NCBI RefSeq assembly: GCF_030285625.1
Contig: NZ_CP127294.1
Location: forward strand, 1,374,001-1,438,000
Origin: Amycolatopsis sp. 2-15
GTDB lineage: Bacteria; Actinomycetota; Actinomycetes; Mycobacteriales; Pseudonocardiaceae
Direction of reading: 5' to 3'
DNA: 64,000 bases
Each line of letters opens with the position of its first letter. Position 1 is the first letter of the stretch. Position numbers and translations under genes: made by a program. The notes beneath the pieces are model-generated. The model saw only the letters and a list, made by a program, of their open reading frames with translations. It was not told the origin of the DNA and searched no databases. This document shows, one piece after another, positions 56,239-64,000 of the stretch.

Positions 56239-56856
56239 CTACAACACAGCATCCACCCAGGTGAGGCAGCGCCAGGTGCCGTCGGGTTCCGCGAGGAGTT
56301 CGACGACGCCCGTGTTCGGGATGAGCGCGCTGCTCGCCAGGTCGGCGGGGACGTTCGGCGCCAGGAACTCCGCACCGAGCCGGATGGCGCCGCCATGGCT
56401 GACCAGCACGACGATGCCGTCCGGGTCGGTCTGTTCGTGTTTCGCCCGCAGGTCGTCAGCGGCGCCGACCATGCGGGCGCGCACCTGGGCGCCCGATTCG
56501 CCGCCGGGGATGGCGACGTCGAGGTCGCCCTCGGTCCAGCGCTTGGCCGTCTCGAGGTAGGTCCGGATCGACTCGGCGTCGGTGGCGCCTTCGAGGTCAC
56601 CCGCGTCGACCTCCTTCACGCCCTCGATCACCTGCACCTCGAGGCCGAGCACCTCGGCCAGCGGCGCGGCCGTCTGCTGCGCGCGTGTGGCCTGCGACGC
56701 GTACACGGCCACGATCGCCTCCGCGGCGAGCCGGCCCGCGAGCGCCTTCGCCTGCTCCTGCCCCAGCTCGGTGAGCGGCGGGCCGGGCAGCGCCGTGTCG
56801 AGCGCACCCCGCACGTTGCCGTCGGTCTGGCCATGGCGGACGAGGAACAGCCTCAC
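56239..56856 (-). CDS. histidine phosphatase-family (phosphoglycerate mutase-like) enzyme
   Basis: A 205-residue enzyme. The RHG motif is FLVRHGQTDGN (catalytic His near residue 8), and the second His is in VVLVSHGGAIRLG; IPGGESGAQVRARM matches the branch. It acts on a small phosphate ester. GTG start overlaps the pheA stop, as in many actinobacteria, where this gene follows pheA; the pairing suggests that it is co-expressed with it but does not prove a shared pathway. Confidence 0.88.
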   Translation of the reverse strand: MRLFLVRHGQTDGNVRGALDTALPGPPLTELGQEQAKALAGRLAAEAIVAVYASQATRAQQTAAPLAEVLGLEVQVIEGVKEVDAGDLEGATDAESIRTYLETAKRWTEGDLDVAIPGGESGAQVRARMVGAADDLRAKHEQTDPDGIVVLVSHGGAIRLGAEFLAPNVPADLASSALIPNTGVVELLAEPDGTWRCLTWVDAVL

Positions 56857-57758
56857 GCGCCTTCTCCCTTCAACACGGCGTCGACCCAGGCCTGGGCCTC
56901 GACGAAGTCCTGGTTGCCCGCGCCGGGCTCGACGGTGGCGGCGACGTCGTCGGCCCTCGGGTGCGAGCCGAGGAACCGCAGGTGGCAGCGGCGGCGCAGC
57001 GCGGCCATCGCGGAGACGATCCGCGGCTCGGCGACGTGCCCCTCGAAGTCGATGAAGAAGCGGTACTCGCCGAAGTTGTTGCGGGTCGGGCGCGCGTCGA
57101 GCCGCGTGAGGTTGATGCCGCGGCTCGCGAGCTCGGCGAGCAGCTCGGCCAGCGTGCCGGTGCGGTTCACGGCCGCCGCGACGATCGACGTACGGTCGGC
57201 GCCCGTCGGCTCGGGCAGCTCGCCGGGGCGACGGACCAGCAGGAAGCGCGTCTGCGCGTCGTGGACGTCGGCGACGCCCGTGGCCAGCTCCTCCAGCGCG
57301 TAGTGCTCGATGGCGACCGGCGCGGACACGGCCGCGTCGTAGGTGCCCTCGACCACGCCGACAGCGGCCGACGCCGTGGACGAGGACGCCACCACGGTCG
57401 CGCCGGGCAGGTTCGCCTCGAGCCACTCACGCACCTGCGCGAGCGCGTGCGGGTGGCTCGCGACGGTGCGGATCTCGCCGCCACCGGGACGAGTCAGGAC
57501 GCTGAAGTGGATGGGCAGGATGGTCTCCGCGACGGCGACCAGGGGGTCTCCGTCGCTGAGCCCGTCGAGCGTCGTCGGTACGACGCCCTCCACGGAGTTC
57601 TCGATCGGTACGCACGCCGCGTCGGCGGCGCCTTCGCGGACGGCCGTGAGCGCCATCCGGACGGTCTCGTAGGGAGTCAGGTCCTCGCCCGGCGCGAGCG
57701 CACGGGCGGCCTGTTCGGTGAACGTGCCCTGAGGGCCGAAATACGCGATCCGCAACAC
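56853..57758 (-). CDS. pheA: prephenate dehydratase
   Basis: A 301-residue enzyme converting prephenate to phenylpyruvate for phenylalanine. YFGPQGTFTEQAA starts the catalytic domain, VPIENSVEGVV is the central motif, and TRFLLVRRP is the essential TRF motif. A C-terminal ACT domain starts NRTGTLAELLAELASRGINL. Its usual ESRP effector motif reads DARP here. Start GTG 57758. Overlaps the phosphatase gene. Confidence 0.93.
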   Translation of the reverse strand: MLRIAYFGPQGTFTEQAARALAPGEDLTPYETVRMALTAVREGAADAACVPIENSVEGVVPTTLDGLSDGDPLVAVAETILPIHFSVLTRPGGGEIRTVASHPHALAQVREWLEANLPGATVVASSSTASAAVGVVEGTYDAAVSAPVAIEHYALEELATGVADVHDAQTRFLLVRRPGELPEPTGADRTSIVAAAVNRTGTLAELLAELASRGINLTRLDARPTRNNFGEYRFFIDFEGHVAEPRIVSAMAALRRRCHLRFLGSHPRADDVAATVEPGAGNQDFVEAQAWVDAVLKGEGA

Positions 57759-57856
57759 GACCGCCAGGCTACTTACCGCACACGTGTCGGTTTTCACTCG
57801 GACAGCCGGTACGCCAAATGGTTACGCCGGGTGGCTTTTTTTGCCATGCTTGAACC

Positions 57857-58489
57857 GTGACCGCCGAATCGGGCACACACACCGGGCGCGAGGACATCGG
57901 CCCGCCGGTTTCGTCCCGGACGCCGGAACTCGTGTTGTGCGCCGTCGATGAACCGCTCGCCGCCGCGTGGACCCACGCCCTCGGCCGCCTCGAAACCGAG
58001 GCCGCCTCGGTCCGGGTGCACCGCGGTTCGGTGCTGGACGTCGTCGCCCAGGCCGTGGTGAGCCCCGCCAACTCCTACGGCTGGATGCGCGGCGGGATCG
58101 ACGCCGTTTACGCGCGCGCGTTCCCGGGCGTGGAGCAGAGCGTGCGCAGTGCGGTCTTGGCTTCGTACGGCGGAGAGCTGCCCATCGGCGAGGCAGTGAT
58201 CGTGCCCACGGGCGAGGCCGAACCGGCGTGGCTGATCAGCGCGCCGACCATGCGCGAGCCCGGCGAACGCCTGCCCGCGGACACCGTGCACCCGTACCTC
58301 GCGGCGCGCGCGGTGTTCCTGCAGTGGCAGCACGGGATGCTCGAGGAAGGGCCCGTGCGCGAGGTCGTGGACACCATCGCGATGCCCGGCTTGGGCACCG
58401 GCGTCGGCGGCGTCGACCCGGCCACGTGCGCGCGCCAGGTGGCCGCGGCGTGGGAGGAAGTTTTCGGCCGTCGCCGTAACCCTCGGTGA
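57857..58489 (+). CDS. macrodomain protein
   Basis: A 210-residue protein with one macro domain. The ADP-ribose-binding loops are VSPANSYGWMRGGIDAVYA (loop 1) and the Gly-rich MPGLGTGVGGVD (loop 2), with a GEAVIVPTG strand between. Such proteins bind or remove ADP-ribose or related metabolites. The first 25 residues are a polar tail. GTG start; divergent from pheA. Confidence 0.87.
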   Translation: MTAESGTHTGREDIGPPVSSRTPELVLCAVDEPLAAAWTHALGRLETEAASVRVHRGSVLDVVAQAVVSPANSYGWMRGGIDAVYARAFPGVEQSVRSAVLASYGGELPIGEAVIVPTGEAEPAWLISAPTMREPGERLPADTVHPYLAARAVFLQWQHGMLEEGPVREVVDTIAMPGLGTGVGGVDPATCARQVAAAWEEVFGRRRNPR

Positions 58490-58628
58490 TCGTGGTGGGC
58501 AACGGTTCGGACCGCGTGCAGCACATCACAGCGCGTTCACGCGCGGTAGGCCCTACCGTTGATGGAGCGTTACTCGCAAGGTAGTGCCCAGTACGGAGCC
58601 AGCGCAGGCGACGGCCGAGGAGTGTGCG

Positions 58629-59561
58629 ATGCCACGGGTCCGTGAACTCAGTCCCTACGTCGAGCTTCACCGGGAACAGTGGCGCGAGCTGCGCAGCTCG
58701 ACTCCACTGCCCCTGACCGCCGATGAGCTGGTTCGGCTGCGGGGTCTCGGTGAGCAGATCGACCTGGCCGAGGTGGCCGACGTCTACCTGCCGCTCTCGC
58801 GGCTGATCAACCTGCAGGTGAAAGCCCGGCAACAGCTGTACGAGGCCACCACCACGTTCCTCGGCGAAGAGTGCGTCAGCACGAAGGTGCCGTACGTGAT
58901 CGGCGTCGCCGGCAGCGTCGCGGTCGGCAAGTCGACCACGGCCCGCATCCTGCGCACGCTGCTCGCCCGCTGGCCCGACCACCCGCGCGTGGACCTCGTG
59001 ACCACCGACGGGTTCCTGTACTCCCGCGACGAGCTGACCCGCCGCGGCATCATGCACCGCAAGGGCTTCCCGGAGAGCTACGACCGGCGCGCCCTGCTGC
59101 GCTTCGTCACCGAGGTGAAGTCCGGCGCCGAGCACGTGTCGGCGCCCGTGTACTCGCACCTCGCGTACGACATCCTGCCCGGCGAGGAACAGGTCGTGGA
59201 GCGCCCGGACATCCTCATCATCGAGGGCCTGAACGTCCTGCAGCCCGGCCCCCGCCTCACCGTGTCGGACCTGTTCGACTTCTCCATCTACGTCGACGCG
59301 CACACCGACGACATCGAACGCTGGTACGTCGAGCGCTTCCTCAAGCTCCGCCACACCGCGTTCTCCGACCCGGCTTCGCACTTCCACCACTTCGCCGGCC
59401 TGGACGACGACGAGGCCCGCGAAGAAGCCCGGCATCTGTGGACCACGATCAACGAACCGAACCTCATGGAGAACATCAAACCGACGCGCCCGCGGGCCAC
59501 GCTGGTGCTGCGCAAGGACGCCGACCACTCCATCAACCGCGTGCGCCTGCGCAAGCTCTGA
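58629..59561 (+). CDS. coaA: type I pantothenate kinase
   Basis: A 310-residue kinase for the first step of coenzyme A synthesis. The P-loop is [15 protein letters not shown], followed by [28 protein letters not shown] and the pantothenate-site block [15 protein letters not shown], then [15 protein letters not shown] 58629 with GAGGAG eight bases upstream is preferred to the ATG at 58584. A strong hairpin follows at 59621. Confidence 0.96.
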   Translation: MPRVRELSPYVELHREQWRELRSSTPLPLTADELVRLRGLGEQIDLAEVADVYLPLSRLINLQVKARQQLYEATTTFLGEECVSTKVPYVIGVAGSVAVGKSTTARILRTLLARWPDHPRVDLVTTDGFLYSRDELTRRGIMHRKGFPESYDRRALLRFVTEVKSGAEHVSAPVYSHLAYDILPGEEQVVERPDILIIEGLNVLQPGPRLTVSDLFDFSIYVDAHTDDIERWYVERFLKLRHTAFSDPASHFHHFAGLDDDEAREEARHLWTTINEPNLMENIKPTRPRATLVLRKDADHSINRVRLRKL

Positions 59562-59620
59562 CGGTGTGTTCGACCGCTCTTTCACCCACATAGCCCTCAC
59601 CAGCCCCACATCCTCACCCT

Positions 59621-59661
59621 CCGCCCCCCGACCTCGGCCGATCGGCCAGTTCGGGGGGCGG
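59621..59661 (+). terminator. hairpin after coaA
   Basis: CCGCCCCCCGA (59621-59631) pairs perfectly with TCGGGGGGCGG (59651-59661), and the loop holds the palindrome GGCCGATCGGCC. Very stable; no U tract. Confidence 0.65.
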
Positions 59662-59753
59662 CTTCGTAACCAGTTGGCCGATACCGGGCGAGCCTCGTGA
59701 AAGCGACCCTGAACAGAAGGGAAATTCGCAACTGACCTGGGAAGGAGGCCCCG

Positions 59754-59936
59754 GTGTTCTCAATCGTCCTCACGTGGGTCGGCGCAGTACTCGGGCTGGC
59801 CCTCTTCGTCGCCATGGCCGCCAGCACCTTCCTGGTCGACCTGGACGAAGCCTGGCGCGAACGCCGCCGCAAGGCCGCCACCGCAGCCGCCACCGTCCCT
59901 GTCCCCGCGGTCCCAGGCCACACCCCAACGGCATAA
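59754..59936 (+). CDS. small single-helix membrane protein, 60 aa
   Basis: A GTG-started 60-codon ORF with a near-perfect AGGAGG ribosome-binding site five bases upstream and an intrinsic terminator right after its stop. It encodes one N-terminal hydrophobic helix (MFSIVLTWVGAVLGLALFVAM), a short acidic/basic amphipathic piece (DEAWRERRRK) and an Ala/Pro tail. No family recognised. The well-placed signals on both sides argue that it is real. Confidence 0.65.
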   Translation: MFSIVLTWVGAVLGLALFVAMAASTFLVDLDEAWRERRRKAATAAATVPVPAVPGHTPTA

Positions 59937-59941
59937 ACAAC

Positions 59942-59975
59942 AATGCCCCAGCCACACCGGCCGGGGCATTCTTTT
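59942..59975 (+). terminator. intrinsic terminator with U tract
   Basis: AATGCCCC (59942-59949) pairs perfectly with GGGGCATT (59963-59970), followed by CTTTT. This is the one textbook Rho-independent terminator in the window and it directly follows the small-protein gene. Confidence 0.85.
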
Positions 59976-60073
59976 ATGCTGCTTTTGTCTTTCCATCACC
60001 CACACAACCGCACCAGATCCACACACTCACCAGTGCACCCAGACCCGGCCCTGCACCTCGCCTTCCACGCGGT

Positions 60074-60121
60074 CTGGACTATTTGTCAAGGTACTCTTTC
60101 CTGCCTTGACAAATAGTCCAG
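60074..60121. repeat. 18-bp perfect inverted repeat, AT-rich
   Basis: CTGGACTATTTGTCAAGG (60074-60091) pairs without mismatch with CCTTGACAAATAGTCCAG (60104-60121) across a 12-base spacer. Half-sites include TTGACA. It is far more AT-rich than its surroundings and lies 108 bp from the stop of the following (minus-strand) gene. Operator, terminator and remnant mobile-element end are all possible. Confidence 0.75.
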
Positions 60122-60228
60122 CCCGTAGTGACACTAAAAAATCGGGGTGCCCCCACTCACCATCCCGGCGCAATGGTGCGCTCCGCGCGCCGAGCCGCCC
60201 AACTCACCTGGGATCGAGCCGCCTGCGA

Positions 60229-61797
60229 TCACTCAACCGCAGTCAACGCCTCCCGATACCCTTCCAAATCATAATCCAACCGATCCTCATCCTCAGCCTC
60301 TTCCAGCTGCCCCTCCAGCACAGCCACCAGCTCCCCCAGCACCTCTTCCCTCGTCAACCCCTTCTCGATCAGCTTCTGAGCCGCCACCCAGACCTCTTCC
60401 GGCGAGTCCTCCCAAAGCTGATCCACCACCGACGTCTCCAACGCCAGCCTCAACCCGTCAGCACCATCGAACTCGTCATTCGCCAACGATTCGTGATACT
60501 CCGGATGCCCACCGATTACCAGCATCCGCCGCTGCTCGGGATCCGACGGGTCCAAATCCGTCAACTCCTCATCCCCGATCACCGTGGACAACTCCGGCAC
60601 CGCAAACCGTCGCCGCTCCACAACCCCCAAGACTTCTTCAGCGGACTCCGTCCCATCCAGATAATCCGAAACCTCATCCTCTTCGGACTCATCTTCATCG
60701 GACAGATACTCCGCCAGATACTCCTTCACATCCTCGACAAGCGCAGCCGAGGCAACCTCCGACAACCCACCCCGACCCGCAGCCCACGAAGCCCACGCCA
60801 GCACCACCGGCGGCACGAGATCCTCGTCCTCGACCTCGTACTCCCCACCCAGCAACGACTCCAGGAACCGCGCCAGCTTCTCCGGCCCGACGCGCAGCGG
60901 ATCCGCCGGCTCCGTCCGGCACCCGTGGTCCACCAGCAGCCGCGCCACCGACCGCGCCGCCTCGACATCGGCGAACGAAATCTCCGCGAGGAACTCGTCC
61001 ACGATCGCGTCGCGCCGCGCGTCCGGCCACTCCTCCACACCGCGACCGGCCGACGGCTCCGGCAACGCCCGCAGCCACGCCATCGCCACGGCGTGGAAGC
61101 GCGTGTAGTCCTCGCCGACGTCGGGCTCGTCCATGCCGTCGGTGGCGGCGATGCCGTCGAGTAGCAGGCGGTGCGCGTCGGCCGGCTCGACCTTCTCGAG
61201 CACCACGAGCTCACCATCGTCGGTGATCTGCGTGCGCATCTCCGCGAGGACCTCGTGCGGCTCGTCGATCACCACGAGGTCGCGGACGCGGCCGAGCTCG
61301 GTGAAGTCGAGCAGCGCCAGCAGGCCGAGCGTCGCGTCGCCGCGGGAGAACGTGCAGAGCAGTGAGGACTCGTCGCCGTAGACGTCGCCGGTCCGCCAGA
61401 TCTCACCGACTGTCACGCGGCCGACCTCACCGGCCCACTCGGGCTCGGGGATGCCGCGGGAGAGCACCACGGCGAGCGCCTCGGCGGCCGCCGTGCGCTC
61501 CTCGTCGGTCTCGGCCAGCACCTTCAGCGCGGCCAGCAGCGCCGCGGCGCCGGGCGTGATCTTGCGCTGCGCGAACGCGATGAGCTCCAGGCCCAGCTGC
61601 TCGCCACCCTCGGGCTCGCCCTCGATCGTGAGGTCCCACCACTGCCCGAGCACCTCGGAGGCGAGGAGCTCGACGTCGAACGGGCCGGGCTCCGCCGCGA
61701 CGGCGGAGAAGTCCCGGAGGACGTCCTTGAACAGGCCGTTCACGCTGGGCGTGGCGGGCTGGGGGGTCTTCTTGCGGGCGCGGCTCACCGGACTCAT
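60229..61797 (-). CDS. acidic hypothetical protein, 522 aa
   Basis: A soluble, Leu/Glu/Asp-rich helical protein with no recognised motif. Residues about 355-385 include the very acidic DEDESEEDEVSDYLDG run. The 3' third has a lower GC content and less-biased codons than its neighbours. It is preceded on the minus strand by another helical hypothetical gene, and a link between the two is suggested only by adjacency. ATG 61797 preferred; ATG 61806 also fits. Confidence 0.65.
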   Translation of the reverse strand: MSPVSRARKKTPQPATPSVNGLFKDVLRDFSAVAAEPGPFDVELLASEVLGQWWDLTIEGEPEGGEQLGLELIAFAQRKITPGAAALLAALKVLAETDEERTAAAEALAVVLSRGIPEPEWAGEVGRVTVGEIWRTGDVYGDESSLLCTFSRGDATLGLLALLDFTELGRVRDLVVIDEPHEVLAEMRTQITDDGELVVLEKVEPADAHRLLLDGIAATDGMDEPDVGEDYTRFHAVAMAWLRALPEPSAGRGVEEWPDARRDAIVDEFLAEISFADVEAARSVARLLVDHGCRTEPADPLRVGPEKLARFLESLLGGEYEVEDEDLVPPVVLAWASWAAGRGGLSEVASAALVEDVKEYLAEYLSDEDESEEDEVSDYLDGTESAEEVLGVVERRRFAVPELSTVIGDEELTDLDPSDPEQRRMLVIGGHPEYHESLANDEFDGADGLRLALETSVVDQLWEDSPEEVWVAAQKLIEKGLTREEVLGELVAVLEGQLEEAEDEDRLDYDLEGYREALTAVE

Positions 61798-61947
61798 GCG
61801 GAACATCGTTGCATCGCTGGTGCGGGCGCGGATCCGCGGGACGCGCGGCCGCGGTGGCCCCGGGCGCGGTATCCGCGACCGGCCAGGGAGCCGGCTGCGA
61901 AGAGGGACCACCGCGACGTCGCGGAAAAGAGCTACGTGCGAGGTGTT

Positions 61948-63306
61948 TCAGCTGGTCAACGAGCCAGAAGCCGGAAGGTTACGCGGTTTCGGCAACGCGA
62001 TCCGCGCCGCGCGCACTTCCGCGATCAGGCGCGTCTTGCGCCGGTGAACGCTCACCAAGTCGGCCAGGTACCCGGTGAACTCCTCCGCCGTGCCGGCGCG
62101 TTTGTGCAGCGTGCGCAGCTTCTTCAGGTGCTTCGCCGCTTCACGGTAGGCCTGCGGGTCCTTCTGCTCGATGAGGTGCTCGATCTGGCTGCGGTAGACC
62201 GGGATCGTCTCGGCCGGGTGCGCGACCTCGCGCGACGCCGCCAGCTCCACGCGCAGCGCCAGCGACCCGCCGAACCGCACGCACGCGCGCCACGCCTCGT
62301 CGGGCCGCTCCTCGGCGAGCAGCGCCCGGGCGAGCTCTTCGGCGCCTTCCTCGCTGTCGGCCGCGCGCTCCCTCAGCCGCGCGAGGGCCGCGACGCGCTG
62401 CACCGACCACACACCAGCTTCGACAGCCGCCTCGCGCAACGCCGTGTACGTGACGTTGCCCGGCGCCTCGTCGAACTCCTTGCGCCGCAAGGCGACCGTC
62501 TCGTCTTCAGGCTCGGGCCTCGAGGCTTGCGTCTTGTGCGGCGTCAGCGCACGGGCCGCGTGCGCGATGGCCTCGCTGTGCCGCCCGGCCGCCCGCAGCA
62601 CCCGCACGATCTTCAGGCTCACATCCACCCGCGGCGGCTTGGCGGAGAGGATTGCAACCAGCGCGTCCACGTCCCCGCGCACCTCGGCGAGCTCCTCCAG
62701 CAGACGCTCCGCGACGTCCCGGCGATACCCCGTCGGCCCGGCTTTCAGTATTTCGTCCACAGTAGACTTGACCCGCTCAAGTCCCTTTTCCCCCAGCGCC
62801 TCGGCGAAATCCGCCAGCGCGATCGCCGGCCTCCCCGGCCCGTCGAACTCCACTTCCAGCAGCCACTCGGCCAACTGCTCGGGGTCCGGCGGCCGCGCCG
62901 CACACGCCCGCGCATACAGCTCGACGGCGAAGTCCAGCTTGTCCCCGAGGTCACCGGAGGGATCCCCGGACTGCTCCAGCACCTCGCCGATGTCATCCAC
63001 CGTCCGCCGCGCGAGCGGCGCCAGATCCGCCGGGCTGCCCGCATCGAGCAACCGCTCCAGCGTGTCCAGCACGGCGCCCACCTTGGCCGTGTACTCGACA
63101 TTGCCGTCCTGCACCGCCGTATCCAACAGCCGATGCGCCTCCGCCACCTCACCCGATTGAGTGGCGCACCGCAATTCCAGCGAATGCCGTAACTCAGGGT
63201 CACGCCGCGCCTGGGCGTACAGCAGGTCCACCAACATTTCCGCGTCCAACGTACGCAGGTAGGGCCGCAGATCCGGGGAGCACTCACGCGCACCAGTCTG
63301 CCCCAT
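61948..63306 (-). CDS. DUF6880-like helical-repeat protein
   Basis: A 452-residue protein made almost wholly of helical repeats. The N-terminus LRTLDAEMLVDLLYAQARRDPELRHSLELR and the C-terminus YREAAKHLKKLRTLHKRAGTAEEFTGYLADL match the pattern of DUF6880 and of the C-terminal region of SWIM zinc-finger proteins, but the SWIM finger is absent. Probably a protein-protein scaffold. ATG 63306; a longer frame upstream reads through the inverted repeat at 63436 and is basic and Arg-rich, unlike a real N-terminus. Confidence 0.66.
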   Translation of the reverse strand: MGQTGARECSPDLRPYLRTLDAEMLVDLLYAQARRDPELRHSLELRCATQSGEVAEAHRLLDTAVQDGNVEYTAKVGAVLDTLERLLDAGSPADLAPLARRTVDDIGEVLEQSGDPSGDLGDKLDFAVELYARACAARPPDPEQLAEWLLEVEFDGPGRPAIALADFAEALGEKGLERVKSTVDEILKAGPTGYRRDVAERLLEELAEVRGDVDALVAILSAKPPRVDVSLKIVRVLRAAGRHSEAIAHAARALTPHKTQASRPEPEDETVALRRKEFDEAPGNVTYTALREAAVEAGVWSVQRVAALARLRERAADSEEGAEELARALLAEERPDEAWRACVRFGGSLALRVELAASREVAHPAETIPVYRSQIEHLIEQKDPQAYREAAKHLKKLRTLHKRAGTAEEFTGYLADLVSVHRRKTRLIAEVRAARIALPKPRNLPASGSLTS

Positions 63307-63435
63307 GCCGTTCGCCGCGCGTGTGGGCCAACTGCGTGCTCTTTCCGGCCTAACCACGCACCGGGGGTGACCTGTGGTTCTGGCCGGTTGGGGCTGTGGC
63401 GGGCTGGTGCGTGGGGCTCGACGAGGTGGCGTCTC

Positions 63436-63480
63436 GTGGGTTGGTTGGGGGCCGTCGCGACCGGTCCCCAACCAACCCAC
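63436..63480 (-). terminator. 15-bp perfect inverted repeat
   Basis: GTGGGTTGGTTGGGG (63436-63450) pairs perfectly with CCCCAACCAACCCAC (63466-63480). It lies between two minus-strand genes and would end transcription from the truncated gene at the window edge. Confidence 0.6.
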
Positions 63481-63556
63481 GGTGCGCTCGCGCCTCGCGC
63501 CTCCCGCCGCGGGGTTGGTCCCACGCCGCGGCCGCAGGTCTATGTCCTGCCTCAGC

Positions 63557-64000
63557 TCAGCGAGTCGTCGCGCCGCTGCGTGCTGCCGCGGCCCGGTGCC
63601 GCGGCGCTGAGCGTTGCCGCAGGTCCGTCGCTCGCCCGGTCTCCGGGGATTGCTGCGCCACCGTGTTCCGCCGCAGCCCTGTCTCTTCCTGCACCTCGGC
63701 CGACCCCAGCGCTGCATCCTTCCGCGCCACCAGCGCCAACCGCCCTGGGTCCGTGAGTCGATCGGCGAGCCGAACCGCCACCGCCATCACCACGCCGGCG
63801 AACACCACGATCGCCACCCCTCCGGCGAGCGCCCCGCCCAAGGTGCGGTGAGCGTGATCAATCGTCATCTGCACCGCGAAGTTGTTCTGCTGAGCGAAGA
63901 GCTCTCCCAGCCCACGCCCTGCCACCGCCGTCGCCGCGCGCCACGTCGGTAGGGCGACCGGCAGCGGCGCCGCGTCCGCGAAGGCGTTCTCGACCGCCGT
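63557..64000 (-). CDS. membrane protein, 5' end outside the window
   Basis: The minus-strand frame is open from the window edge (TAVENAFADAAPLPVALP) to a stop at 63557; 147 residues are visible. One hydrophobic helix (ALAGGVAIVVFAGVVMAVAV) follows a polar region, and the tail is Arg/Ala-rich and hydrophilic. No family recognised; an in-frame ATG at 63925 could be a start but the upstream residues look coding. Confidence 0.55.
   Translation of the reverse strand, partial: TAVENAFADAAPLPVALPTWRAATAVAGRGLGELFAQQNNFAVQMTIDHAHRTLGGALAGGVAIVVFAGVVMAVAVRLADRLTDPGRLALVARKDAALGSAEVQEETGLRRNTVAQQSPETGRATDLRQRSAPRHRAAAARSGATTR

Overview
The window is high-GC DNA with short intergenic gaps, many GTG starts and many 4-bp stop/start overlaps. 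Its envelope genes (UDP-galactopyranose mutase, a UbiA-type decaprenyl-phosphate phosphoribosyltransferase with its PAP2 partner, GT-C membrane proteins and two DUF6541 proteins) point to a mycolata-type actinobacterium with an arabinogalactan wall. An Amycolatopsis-like member of the Pseudonocardiales is the best guess; this rests on gene content only. No rRNA, tRNA, insertion sequence, prophage or CRISPR array was found.

Layout. 1-2.6 kb: three short hypothetical genes, the first cut by the window edge, and a VC0807-type membrane protein. 2.7-5.4 kb: ECF sigma factor, zinc-finger anti-sigma factor and a secreted YVTN beta-propeller ending in four cysteines. 5.4-23.5 kb: an envelope region with a GT-C protein, ubiA-PAP2-glf, two DUF6541 proteins, an F420-type oxidoreductase, a HAD phosphatase, a PlsC-type acyltransferase, three more polytopic membrane proteins (one AftB-like) and a UPF0104 flippase-like protein. 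Between the HAD and PlsC genes lies a 0.76-kb non-coding block with a 13-bp tandem repeat and an array of CTTGCC motifs spaced about 19-20 bp.

23.5-31.2 kb: the most striking block. A leftward operon encodes an LpxA-type acyltransferase, a dedicated acyl carrier protein, a ketoreductase-like SDR, an AMP-dependent ligase, and a LuxE/LuxC acid-reductase pair. It is divergent from a DegT aminotransferase and a Gfo/Idh dehydrogenase. The last two plus LpxA recall the GnnB/GnnA/LpxA logic that makes N-acylated 3-amino-sugar nucleotides, which is unexpected in an organism not thought to make lipid A. 31.2-37.2 kb: a second sigma/regulator pair, a Uma2 protein and a second sugar cluster (hexapeptide acyltransferase, GT4 glycosyltransferase, sugar epimerase, second DegT). 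In it, three 38-bp tandem repeats create chained 13-codon micro-ORFs just before the glycosyltransferase. A SARP/AfsR-type regulator reads away from this cluster.

40.8-64 kb is mostly core and housekeeping: DHA2 exporter, L-2-hydroxyglutarate oxidase, an unusual FAD protein, DUF3558 lipoprotein, serS, class III aminotransferase, haloalkane dehalogenase, a DUF350/glutathionylspermidine-synthase/YjfM-like operon, septum-formation protein, zinc metalloprotease, DUF4232 lipoprotein, TenA, pheA with a histidine phosphatase, a macrodomain protein, coaA, and at the end two large hypothetical proteins plus a truncated membrane protein.
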